DNA from: Bacteroidota bacterium
GTDB lineage: Bacteria; Bacteroidota; Bacteroidia; Sphingobacteriales; Sphingobacteriaceae
Assembly: GCA_013286235.1 (NCBI GenBank)
Contig: JABDGE010000025.1
Span: 1-45,928 of the forward strand
Direction of reading: 5' to 3'
DNA: 45,928 nt
The position numbers and the translations under genes are program-made. Positions 1 through 7,990 of the stretch are shown one piece after another (the stretch's first letter is position 1; each line of letters begins with the position of its first letter). The notes under the pieces are model-generated. The model was given only the letters and a program-made list of their open reading frames with translations, did no database searches and had not been told where the DNA came from.

Positions 1-279
1 GTCGTTAACCCAGGAGCTGCACTGGTGTGACTGCTGAAAGCCGCGGATGGTATGCTCGAAATATTGGTATTTCCAGCCATCGCCGTTTTTACCGGTTTGA
101 GGCGTCCAGGTATTCATTCCAAATGGCAGCGCCGTTGCCGGGTAGGTGTTACCATAAGAAAATTCGAACTTTGAATTGGTGCCTTGCCGGGTGTTTACAT
201 ACTTTACCAGGTCGGACTGCGCCGACAGGGAATTAGCAAGCAGGATAAAAAAGCTGAAAATAAAGAACCTTGAACTCAT
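1..279 (-). CDS. GH92 alpha-mannosidase, N-terminal part only
   Basis: The reverse strand is open from an ATG at 277-279 to the window edge (93 codons). It starts with a signal peptide (MSSRFFIFSFFILLANSLSAQ) followed by the GH92 N-terminal pattern: YVNTRQGTNS at about residues 27-36, then GNTYPATALPFGMNTWTPQT. The family form is Y-V-N-x-x-x-G-T ... Y-P-G-A-x-P-F-G-M. The end, RGFQQSHQCSSWVND, matches the region where GH92 enzymes read GF-x-x-x-H-x-x-S-x-W. GH92 enzymes are calcium-dependent exo-alpha-mannosidases, usually periplasmic or surface-bound. The catalytic domain lies outside the window, so specificity cannot be judged. It belongs to a different GH92 clade from the copy at 17189-19504. 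A promoter and operator lie at 429-476. Confidence 0.85.
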   Translation of the reverse strand, partial: MSSRFFIFSFFILLANSLSAQSDLVKYVNTRQGTNSKFEFSYGNTYPATALPFGMNTWTPQTGKNGDGWKYQYFEHTIRGFQQSHQCSSWVND

Positions 280-330
280 ATAACGTTTTTAATCGGTTTG
301 TGGCTGCAGACCAGCACTATCCTATTTTAC

Positions 331-356
331 AAAAAAGGAGGTAATCACACCTCCTT
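331..356 (-). terminator. Rho-independent-type hairpin between the DUF4185-like gene and GH92
   Basis: On the minus strand AAGGAGGT and ACCTCCTT form a perfect 8-bp stem (335-342 with 349-356) around a 6-nt loop, followed by a run of six T (336-331). It could terminate the transcript from the gene at 490-1689. It also lies downstream of the promoter and operator at 429-476, inside the predicted GH92 leader, so it could act as an attenuator. One arm contains an SD-like AGGAGGT. Confidence 0.5.
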
Positions 357-428
357 CTCAATCAACTAACCAAAAGTTTTTTAGGAAAACAATCCAACAA
401 ATCAAATTTCTGTGCAATGATCAACCGA

Positions 429-448
429 TTGCTAAATTGTTTTAGCAA
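429..448. promoter_or_regulatory. Operator 1, the most symmetric palindrome of the island-wide motif
   Basis: TTGCTAAATTGTTTTAGCAA has two perfect 8-base arms (TTGCTAAA and TTTAGCAA) around four central bases. It is the most symmetric of seven copies of TTGCTAAAWCRWTTT in the window. It overlaps the -7 box and likely start point of the GH92 promoter, where a bound protein would repress. A LacI-family repressor is inferred from the palindrome type; most other copies have the central CG typical of LacI-family operators. Confidence 0.7.
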
Positions 449-476
449 AAATATAATTTAAGTTTTAAATATCAAA
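446..476 (-). promoter_or_regulatory. Bacteroidota-type promoter for the partial GH92 gene
   Basis: Read on the minus strand, TTTG (476-473), a 19-nt spacer and TATTTTTG (453-446) match the Bacteroidota -33 (TTG/TTTG) and -7 (TAnnTTTG) consensus. The predicted start point near 439 lies inside the operator at 429-448, giving a leader of about 160 nt to the ATG at 279. Confidence 0.6.
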
Positions 477-489
477 TTTTTTGTTAAAA

Positions 490-1689
490 CTATTCGAATT
501 TAACCCTGATAAAACGCGGGCGGTATAAGTTGGGGTATGCTTTCAGATCCTTTATGAATTCGGTGGAGTTGATGTTATAGCTGATGATCAACTCACCGGG
601 CTTTGAAAGCGCGGGATGTGCCTTTGCATTGTAAACCAAAAAGGTGCTTTTCAACAAATCAGGCTTGCAGTCCCATAATTTTATCACAGGCCCGAATGGT
701 CCGTAAGGCGTGGCGCCTATTCGCATACCCACGGTAGTACTCATTCCGTCAAGCTGAAAAACCAGAGCGTACCGGCCATCGGGCAAGGCTGTCAGGCTCA
801 ATTCGTTGGAAACATCGCGCGTTAGGTCAGCTAGTTTCGAAATATCGCGCGTCCAATCCGTTCCATCCCAGTAGGTCCATCTATCAAAATGTTCAAAGTC
901 TATGGGCAGTACCCTCGCCACCATCAGTCGTTTGGCCATGCCGCGTACACCATAAATATAAATGAAGTCATCGGGGTTAGGCGCACCGGCTGCTTTCGTA
1001 TTTACATAGATGCCCGCGCCAAACGAACCGCTTTCACCGGCTTGGTCCGACAAGTAGAACGGAGTATCCATCTGCTGCTGATCCGGATAAGGCGGCTTGC
1101 TTCCTGCCGGTATTTTTATCACGGTGTTCCCAACTTCTCTAAAACCAAAGGGTCCGTCGCTTATGTTGCGCACACGATAGCCAAAAATGTAGATATTGTC
1201 ACCGAGCTCCTGGTCAACAAAGCCGTCACCCAGCCAAAAATAATCGCCTTTTTGTGTTTGCTGCGTTTTAGGGACAAAAACCGACTCCGCCTCTCCTGCA
1301 GTATCCCGGTCCCAGTAAAAATGCATATGGTCTGTTGCCGGCTCACCTCCTTTTAGAAGCGCTACGGTATTATGTATCATTTTATAACCCGGCGCCAGCG
1401 TGTTATCCCGGATAGCGCCGATCATGCTGTCGCTGAAAATGAAAAGGACCTTGCCGCCTTTCTTTTCGGGCCGCCCGCGTACACCATCCAGTCGCATGGT
1501 ATAAATGCCGTCGCCGCCAAACCACCCGGAGTCGCGTTTGAGCATGGCCGACCATTCGGGCGCCTCTTCCACCGTAAATTTCAGGTTGGTGAGATCGGTT
1601 TGTTGTTTGGTGTTTGTGGTTTGCCCACTAACCGCAGTCAAGGACAACAACAATGGCCAAACAAAAATAAATATCCTTAAAGTTTTCAT
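490..1689 (-). CDS. Secreted DUF4185/DUF5005-like protein, possible glycosidase
   Basis: 399 residues with a signal peptide (about 1-22, ending VSGQ). The segment GWFGGDGIYTMRLDG followed by KVLFIFSDSMIGAI (about residues 56-93) resembles the G-D-G-x-x-S ... W-x-F-x-D-T blade motif of DUF4185/DUF5005 beta-propeller proteins, which are distantly like GH43. Some DUF4185 members have been shown to be endo-D-arabinanases (GH183), so hydrolase activity is possible but not shown by the sequence. Blade-like repeats include DNIYIFGYRVR and DDFIYIYGVRG. It starts 38 bp after the lgt-like gene and could share its transcript. The next gene downstream is a GH92, which supports a role in glycan breakdown. 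The family call is from memory of motifs. Confidence 0.65.
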   Translation of the reverse strand: MKTLRIFIFVWPLLLSLTAVSGQTTNTKQQTDLTNLKFTVEEAPEWSAMLKRDSGWFGGDGIYTMRLDGVRGRPEKKGGKVLFIFSDSMIGAIRDNTLAPGYKMIHNTVALLKGGEPATDHMHFYWDRDTAGEAESVFVPKTQQTQKGDYFWLGDGFVDQELGDNIYIFGYRVRNISDGPFGFREVGNTVIKIPAGSKPPYPDQQQMDTPFYLSDQAGESGSFGAGIYVNTKAAGAPNPDDFIYIYGVRGMAKRLMVARVLPIDFEHFDRWTYWDGTDWTRDISKLADLTRDVSNELSLTALPDGRYALVFQLDGMSTTVGMRIGATPYGPFGPVIKLWDCKPDLLKSTFLVYNAKAHPALSKPGELIISYNINSTEFIKDLKAYPNLYRPRFIRVKFE

Positions 1690-1727
1690 TAATCGGGCTT
1701 ATCTACAGGAGGACAACAAAATCAAAG

Positions 1728-2909
1728 TTAGGTATTTTTAGAAAAATCCATGTGGTTTCTCAATTTGGCATGGCGATAAATAAGAAATCCTATTCCTGTT
1801 AGTCCGCCCAGTACCATGCCTGCCCCTATCATTTCGGCCTGGGTAAGGTTGAGTCCTAATACGTCGTATCGAGGGTTAACCCTTATGGTCTCGATCAGTA
1901 TCCGTTCGCTGCCGTTTAAGATCAGGAATAAATAAAACATTAACCCGGGGATAAAGATCTTTTTGCGGAGCATCCACATCAAACCAAACAAACCGATGCA
2001 AATGACCGCTTCGTAGAACGAGGTGGGGTATACGCCCTGGCGTAATTGTTCGCAATAAAGACCAACACAGCCGGGAATCTGCACGCCGGCGTCGATCGCG
2101 TTATGGGGAAATTTGAACGACCACATCCAATCCGGCAGCCAGGTTAACCAGCCCGGCTTTGGGTTTAGGTTAACAATACCCCAATCGCCGTCGCCTGCTA
2201 AATGACAGCCTATGCGACCAATACCATAGGCCAGCATCATACCTGGCGAACCAATATCAGCCAGGTGCGCCAATTTCATCCCCTTTTTATGGCAGATGTA
2301 TAAATAGGTGAGCGAACCAAAAATCAATCCGCCATAGTAAGTGAACCCATTGGTTGAAAACAGCGTATCGACCGGGTGATGTAAAAATAGTCCGAAATTC
2401 TCGGCGGTATCAAAAAGTTTGGCGCCGATAACCCCAAAAAAACCTAAGGCAAAGACCAGGTATCCCATCAGCTGATAGGGATGCACGGTTCTTTCAACTA
2501 TTTTCGGCTTTGGTAATTGCTGTTTTTTGCGGTCGATATAAATCCAAAAGGCAAATGCGACACCCAATAATAGGCCGGCCCATAGGTTACCCCGGGTTGA
2601 GAATAAAAAGCGAACAGGGTCATTTGTAAACGCCCGGTGATTTATGACCGCGCCAGAAATCTTAAAGCCTAAGACAAACCCAAGCAACCCGTTGACCAGT
2701 AATTCCAAAAACGAGGCCGGAAAGCCGACTTCTTCCTTTTCCTTATACGCGGTAATCAGGCCGTCGGCTTCTTTACGTTTAAACTCCGATACAAATACAA
2801 AATAGGTTACAAAAAAAGACAGCGCGACAAAAAAACCAAAGGTTTGAATGGGTATAACAAGGTGGACGCGAAAAACATACTGAACCAGGTCGCCTATGGT
2901 GGGGAACAT
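1728..2909 (-). CDS. lgt: Prolipoprotein diacylglyceryl transferase (Bacteroidota type)
   Basis: 393 residues with about seven hydrophobic segments and no signal peptide. The segment YGIGRIGCHLAGDGDWGI (about residues 227-244) is the Bacteroidota form of the Lgt signature G-R-x-G-N-F-x-N-x-E, keeping the key Arg (R232). TYYGG near 190 sits where E. coli Lgt has its F-H-G-G motif, so the His there is replaced by Tyr. Lgt moves diacylglycerol from phosphatidylglycerol to the lipobox Cys of preprolipoproteins at the inner membrane. It follows the Sus operon, whose SusD proteins and small lipoprotein are all Lgt substrates, after a 124-bp gap with a terminator-like hairpin. It may be a housekeeping gene that happens to be next door. 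Confidence 0.83.
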   Translation of the reverse strand: MFPTIGDLVQYVFRVHLVIPIQTFGFFVALSFFVTYFVFVSEFKRKEADGLITAYKEKEEVGFPASFLELLVNGLLGFVLGFKISGAVINHRAFTNDPVRFLFSTRGNLWAGLLLGVAFAFWIYIDRKKQQLPKPKIVERTVHPYQLMGYLVFALGFFGVIGAKLFDTAENFGLFLHHPVDTLFSTNGFTYYGGLIFGSLTYLYICHKKGMKLAHLADIGSPGMMLAYGIGRIGCHLAGDGDWGIVNLNPKPGWLTWLPDWMWSFKFPHNAIDAGVQIPGCVGLYCEQLRQGVYPTSFYEAVICIGLFGLMWMLRKKIFIPGLMFYLFLILNGSERILIETIRVNPRYDVLGLNLTQAEMIGAGMVLGGLTGIGFLIYRHAKLRNHMDFSKNT

Positions 2910-2923
2910 GTGTCGAATTTATG

Positions 2924-2975
2924 CAAAAAGCTGTTCAAACTATCAAATTGCGTGCAATCCCATAATTTGAACAGC
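2924..2975 (-). terminator. Hairpin after the Sus operon
   Basis: GCTGTTCAAA (2930-2939) and TTTGAACAGC (2966-2975) are a perfect 10-bp inverted repeat. The loop contains a small inner hairpin, TTGC-GT-GCAA (2948-2957). On the minus strand the stem is followed by TTTTT (2928-2924), as expected for termination after the SusC gene ending at 3034. The T run is only about 15 bp before the lgt start at 2909, so read-through or attenuation is possible. Confidence 0.55.
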
Positions 2976-3033
2976 CTCGCATGGCTATTTTTTGTGAAAA
3001 AATCTTACTATTGAACTCAAATGAACGGGGTGT

Positions 3034-6000
3034 TTATAAGCCTAACTGCAGGCCTAAGTTAATAACGCGCTCGTTGATATACGCATCGCCCGCGGTATTC
3101 GTTTGTATTTCCGGATCCTGCTGATATCGTTTATAATTATCCCAGGTGAACAAGTTATATGCACTTAGATACAACCTTGCATTATTAAGGTGGAAGGGAA
3201 GCTTTTTGCTGGGAAACTGGTACCCAATATCCAACGTTTTTAACCGGACATAATAAGCGTTTAATAACCAATAATCCGACGGATAATAGGTTGGACTGTT
3301 AACGGAAGACGGGTTGGTTGTCAGCCTTGGGAAATCTGCAGTTGCCGCGTTTGCCGGTGTCCAGGCAGTCAGGTCAATCGGTTGGAATTGGCTTTGGAAT
3401 GGTTCGATAGCTGTACCGGTCAGGATGAAACTATAGTTAAACGCTCCCTGGAACAATATGCTTGCGCTAAAACCCTTATAGCCTACGGTAAAAGTCATAC
3501 CGAGCGTGGTGTTTGGCAAATTTGGATGCCCGATAGCTTCCTGGTCAAAGACATTGATATATCCGTCGCCATTCAAATCCTGGTAGCGCAGATCACCGGC
3601 CTGAATTACTTCGCCGTTCTGCGGCACCGCTATTTTATCGCCAAGGTTGCTGCCGCCATGTGCTCCTTCCCAGGAGTCAATTTCGATTACATCGGCCTGG
3701 GTGTAATAACCGATAAAATGATAGCCAAAGGGCTGATTGATCGGCTGCCCGGTGCGCGCAAGCCACGGGTACGCCGGTTCTGCCTCGCTTTCAAACAAAA
3801 TTTTGTTTTTAGCATATGAAAATACAAAGTTAACCCCATACTGCAGGTCCTTTACATTGTTGTGGTACCCGATCGAGCCGTCGAACCCATTGTTTTGTGT
3901 GCGGCCAACGTTGACGGCCGGCAGTCCCACACCTAAAATGAGCGGTATATTTCCCGGTGTAATGAGCTGGTCATAGCGTATGTTGTGAAAAACGTCGGCG
4001 GTAAACGATAGATGGTCTTTAAACATATTAACGTCCAACCCTAAATCGAGTTCTTTTTGCTGTTCCCAACCCACACTATTGTTGGCAAGGGCGCCTTCAT
4101 AGTATTGATTGTAATAATTGGGATTTGTGCCGAAATTATATTGATTCGTATTCTGGATATAGGTTTGTGTATAGATATACTCGTTTCCCGGAGCCACATC
4201 CGACCCCACAATTCCATAGGAACCGCGTATCTTAAGGAGGGTAAAAAGGGAAGTAAGTTTTTTGAAATATTCTTCCCTGCTTATGTTATACCCTGCGCTC
4301 ACCGCGGGGAACCAACCGAACTGGTGCCCGGGTGCAAAGCGTTCGGAACCATTATAAGCGGTATTGACATCAAATAAATATTTTCCATCATAGTCATAAC
4401 CACCCCTTAATGACACGCCCAGGTATTTCTCAGGAACACCCACCTGCGTCGAAGGAAGGGGTATCGAGGTGGTGGTATTCGCATCAGTAGTAGCCGACTG
4501 CTGATTGTATAGGAGCAGTCCGGTCACGTGATTCTTCCCGCCAAATGTTCTGTCGTAATTGGCGAATGCCTGGAGTTGTATGTTAGTGGTATAGAGGTTA
4601 ACGTTCCCTGCATAAAATATCGGCGGAAACACGTAAGCGCCTGCTGGATTTAAGTTCTCCGTATTTGTAGCTTCATCGTAGTGATAGGACGGTATCGGAC
4701 CATAATTACCGGTAGACCGGGTATAAGCCTCGGTGCTGGAGTAAGCCGCGCGACCGGTAAGGGACAAACCAGGGGTGAGGGCGTCAAGATCTTGTTTAGC
4801 ATTGAACAAAATGTTATAATCGGTTCGTTCTTGATTTTGGTACCCGCCGGTTGCCAGCCTTGCATTCAGGGTGGGCTCGTGGCTGGGATTAAATTGTGAA
4901 AATGCATAGGCATAGCTGCCGTTCGGATTCAAAAACGGGGCCGTAAAAGGTGTTTCGACCGCAAAATTATACACATCCCCCAGGGTACTTGCAGCCGTCT
5001 CATTCGGCGAATTTGTATCCGAAAAACGGGTTGTTACATCCAACCGCAGGTCCAGCGTTTTATTGGCCTTCAAATCAAGGTTCGACCTGAAATCGTACCG
5101 GTGGAAATAATAATTGTTGTTAATATCAGCCACCGGGTCGTTGAAATTCTTTACAAGACCATTTTGGTCCAATATACCCCCCGAGATAAAATATTTTAAC
5201 TGATCAGTCCCTCCGGAAATATCCAGGTTAGAATTAGCCTGCTCGGAATATTTATTAAAGACCGCGTTATACCAGTTTACGTTAGGATGCCCGTAGGGAT
5301 CAGAGCCGTTTTGAAATAACGTCAAATCGTTTTGGGTAAATGGCAACGCCAATCCATCATTTGCATAAGCCTCGTTGATCAGTTGGGCCGACTGGTAGGA
5401 GTCGAGGAATTTGGGTACAATCGTAGGGGCTTGCAATCCGACTTCATTACGGAAATTAACCTGCGGCCGCCCGGTTTTGCCACGGCGCGTAGTAACCACC
5501 AAAACACCGTTGGCTCCCTTTATACCGTAAATTGCAGTGGAGGAGGCATCCTTTAATATGGTTATACTTTCAATTTCATTTACGTTTATTTGCTGCAGCT
5601 GGTCATAGGAGTATTCTATATCATCTACAATAATGAGCGGTTGATTGCCGTTTGGGTTCAACGAGCTCACGCCACGTATAAAAAAGTCCGATGCGTCCTT
5701 TCCCGGTTGCCCTGATGTTTGCTGCGAAAAAAATCCGGGCACCCGTCCAGTCAACGCATTTTGCACGTCGGCAGTAGGCACCGTACGAATGTCCTCAGCA
5801 TTTATAGAACTCACGGCACCAGTGTTGGTAACACGTTTGGTTTTGCCAAAACCAACAACGATCACTTCATTCAGGCCTTCGTTGTCCGTTTTTAACGTAA
5901 TGTCAATATCCTCAGATTTGCCCGAAACATTCACTTCCAGCGTGGCATAGCCAATGAATTTTACTATCACTATATTTGAATTTCCTTTTAACGTAAGGGT

Positions 6001-6180
6001 GAACCGGCCCCTGGAATTGGTGACAACCCCGTTGCGTGGCATTCCTTTCTCTACGACTGAAGCTCCTGGTAAAACCCCTCCGTCATCCCTTACCACCCCC
6101 GATACAACTTTATTTTGAGCATATAGTAATGCCGGAAGTGTGCTTAAGATAACAAGAAAGAAAAGTATTAATTTTCTCAT
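3034..6180 (-). CDS. SusC/RagA-family TonB-dependent transporter (canonical copy of the block)
   Basis: 1048 residues with a signal peptide ending LLYAQ at about 22. Then comes a carboxypeptidase-regulatory-like domain (about 24-100), a TonB-box-like NEVIVVGFGK (about 104-113), a plug domain with FIRGVSSLNP and ITILKDASSTAIYGIKGANGVLVVTTRRG, and a large beta-barrel ending in a hydrophobic strand (NLGLQLGL). A DLNGDGYINVFDQEAIG calcium-loop-like motif, common in SusC proteins, lies near 860. It would import oligosaccharides through the outer membrane under a SusD lid. It is the last gene of the Sus block, 35 bp after a SusD gene, and lacks a SusD downstream, which reverses the usual SusC-SusD order. 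Confidence 0.95.
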   Translation of the reverse strand: MRKLILFFLVILSTLPALLYAQNKVVSGVVRDDGGVLPGASVVEKGMPRNGVVTNSRGRFTLTLKGNSNIVIVKFIGYATLEVNVSGKSEDIDITLKTDNEGLNEVIVVGFGKTKRVTNTGAVSSINAEDIRTVPTADVQNALTGRVPGFFSQQTSGQPGKDASDFFIRGVSSLNPNGNQPLIIVDDIEYSYDQLQQINVNEIESITILKDASSTAIYGIKGANGVLVVTTRRGKTGRPQVNFRNEVGLQAPTIVPKFLDSYQSAQLINEAYANDGLALPFTQNDLTLFQNGSDPYGHPNVNWYNAVFNKYSEQANSNLDISGGTDQLKYFISGGILDQNGLVKNFNDPVADINNNYYFHRYDFRSNLDLKANKTLDLRLDVTTRFSDTNSPNETAASTLGDVYNFAVETPFTAPFLNPNGSYAYAFSQFNPSHEPTLNARLATGGYQNQERTDYNILFNAKQDLDALTPGLSLTGRAAYSSTEAYTRSTGNYGPIPSYHYDEATNTENLNPAGAYVFPPIFYAGNVNLYTTNIQLQAFANYDRTFGGKNHVTGLLLYNQQSATTDANTTTSIPLPSTQVGVPEKYLGVSLRGGYDYDGKYLFDVNTAYNGSERFAPGHQFGWFPAVSAGYNISREEYFKKLTSLFTLLKIRGSYGIVGSDVAPGNEYIYTQTYIQNTNQYNFGTNPNYYNQYYEGALANNSVGWEQQKELDLGLDVNMFKDHLSFTADVFHNIRYDQLITPGNIPLILGVGLPAVNVGRTQNNGFDGSIGYHNNVKDLQYGVNFVFSYAKNKILFESEAEPAYPWLARTGQPINQPFGYHFIGYYTQADVIEIDSWEGAHGGSNLGDKIAVPQNGEVIQAGDLRYQDLNGDGYINVFDQEAIGHPNLPNTTLGMTFTVGYKGFSASILFQGAFNYSFILTGTAIEPFQSQFQPIDLTAWTPANAATADFPRLTTNPSSVNSPTYYPSDYWLLNAYYVRLKTLDIGYQFPSKKLPFHLNNARLYLSAYNLFTWDNYKRYQQDPEIQTNTAGDAYINERVINLGLQLGL

Positions 6181-6215
6181 AACTGCTTATTTAATAGTTA
6201 AATGATTAAAATTTA

Positions 6216-7964
6216 TTACCAACCCGGGTTTTGTTTCAGATTGGGATCCTTCAGTACTTCATCATATGGAATAGGATGGAAATATTGCTTTGTAATAAAA
6301 GCGGTATTTAAAACGGTGACCGGATTGAACGTCAGCGTGGTCCCTGTTAAATTGATTGATACACCTGTTCTGGGCTGATTCATTACTGTTTGTGCAATTT
6401 TCCATCGCTTAATATCGAAATACCTGTGTTCCTCGAAAGCAAATTCAATGCGCCATTCGTTCTGTATGAAAGCGCGCATTTCTACAGTTGTCATATTTTG
6501 CGGCACACCATAAGTATTGGATGCCCCGGGATCTATTCCTGCCCTTGCCCTTAAGGCGTATATTTGCGTATAGCAGTCCGATGGTGGTGAGGGCGCGGCT
6601 TCATTTTCAGCCTCGGCAAGCGTAAGCAGCACTTCGGCATACCTGATGATGATCCAGTCTTGCGAATGGTTACTATAGGTGGTGGTATTTTCAAATAGTC
6701 CCATGAACTTACGCATGTAAAAGCCGGTAACCGTTTGCTGGGTATTTATATCGGGTTTACTTTGGCCGCCCTCGTAAGTCTGCAGCGACGTATTCAACCA
6801 GGGATGGCCGTTATAAAGAATGGTATAAGTCAACCTTGGATCGCGTTTGGGGGTTGAGTTAATGGCATATGGGTCGTTAGGATCATAGCCTGAATTGGGA
6901 TCGGTGATCGCCAGGCCATTTTGCATCGGAAAAGAATTGACGAGTTCCTGCGTGGGGCTGGTATTACCGACTGCGGATGCTTGCTGAAATCCTACTGGAC
7001 CATTGTTGGTTTCAATGCTCTCCCCGTTCCCACCCGGCCGAATCATTATTCGTTCGGAATTTTCCTGCGTAAGAAAAATATCGGTAAAACTTGGGTCAAG
7101 CGCGTAAGTGCCAAGGTTTACCACAGCCCTGGCGGCATTGGCAGCAAGGGTCCATCGCGTAATATCGTAATTAGTGTAGCCGGTAAGCGGGTTGTTGGGA
7201 TCGATATTACCGCCGTTAAACAATGGGCTGGCTGCATACAGAAGCACCCGCGCTTTTAAGGCCATAGCGGCGCCATTGGTAATCTCGTAATTGTTGTTAG
7301 GGTTTGTCGCCGGCCCGGCGATCAGGCTGTCCTGGATAGCGCTTAGCTCATTTACGATGTACGTTATACAGGATGCAAAGCTGCTTCGCGGCAGGGCGAT
7401 ATTATCGTTGATATTGTAAACGGTATTCCCCAAAAGCGGTACGCCTCCGTATCGCTTTACCAGCTCAAAATAAAAGTACGCCCTTAAAAAGCGCGCTTCG
7501 CTCTGCCAAACCCAGCGTGTTCCTACTCCGTTGACCGGGGTTCCTTTTACAGGAACCACCCCAATGTTATTTATAAACTCGTTTGCAGAACGGATGCCAG
7601 CCCAATAGGAATTGGGAATGCCGCCAGGGTTAGTGCCCTCCCAAACGTCTTCGCCCAATGGGAAGGACTGAGAGCTTACTGCATTCGTGGACATCAAGGT
7701 CACCTGCACACTGCCGGATTGTGACGAAACCGCATCGTCGGAAGCCGCATCAAGAAAATCCCCGCCAACGCGGTTCTGACCATTGAATACGATAGCATAG
7801 ATCCCGTAAAGATAGGATTGGGCGTTTGTGCCGGCTGAATCACGCGGATCGAATACATAGTTGATCGTTGTCAGGTTTACCGGGAACTGTTCATATTTTT
7901 TACATCCATAAATAACACTTAACAGTGTTATCCCTACCAGTAGCTTATTTAAATGATTTTTCAT
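6216..7964 (-). CDS. SusD/RagB-family surface glycan-binding lipoprotein (second SusD in transcript order)
   Basis: 582 residues. The lipoprotein signal ends SVIYGC, with Cys21 as the acylated residue. SusD hallmarks are the TPR-like helix SEARFLRAYFYFELVKRYGGVPLLGN (about residues 155-180), ALKARVLLYAASPLFNGG, the C-terminal block RIEFAFEEHRYFDIKRWKIAQ, and the terminal LKQNPGW. SusD proteins are surface lipoproteins that cap a SusC barrel and bind glycan. It begins 26 bp after the SusC stop at 7991 and ends 35 bp before the next SusC start at 6180, so it could partner either; position favours the upstream SusC. Confidence 0.95.
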   Translation of the reverse strand: MKNHLNKLLVGITLLSVIYGCKKYEQFPVNLTTINYVFDPRDSAGTNAQSYLYGIYAIVFNGQNRVGGDFLDAASDDAVSSQSGSVQVTLMSTNAVSSQSFPLGEDVWEGTNPGGIPNSYWAGIRSANEFINNIGVVPVKGTPVNGVGTRWVWQSEARFLRAYFYFELVKRYGGVPLLGNTVYNINDNIALPRSSFASCITYIVNELSAIQDSLIAGPATNPNNNYEITNGAAMALKARVLLYAASPLFNGGNIDPNNPLTGYTNYDITRWTLAANAARAVVNLGTYALDPSFTDIFLTQENSERIMIRPGGNGESIETNNGPVGFQQASAVGNTSPTQELVNSFPMQNGLAITDPNSGYDPNDPYAINSTPKRDPRLTYTILYNGHPWLNTSLQTYEGGQSKPDINTQQTVTGFYMRKFMGLFENTTTYSNHSQDWIIIRYAEVLLTLAEAENEAAPSPPSDCYTQIYALRARAGIDPGASNTYGVPQNMTTVEMRAFIQNEWRIEFAFEEHRYFDIKRWKIAQTVMNQPRTGVSINLTGTTLTFNPVTVLNTAFITKQYFHPIPYDEVLKDPNLKQNPGW

Positions 7965-7990
7965 GTGTTTTCGTATTTTTTAATCACCCA

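Noticed and set aside
4057..4377. Long open frames antisense to the SusC, GH92 and kinase genes
   Set aside because: They show no family motifs or signal peptides and are explained by the codon pattern of the real genes on the other strand.
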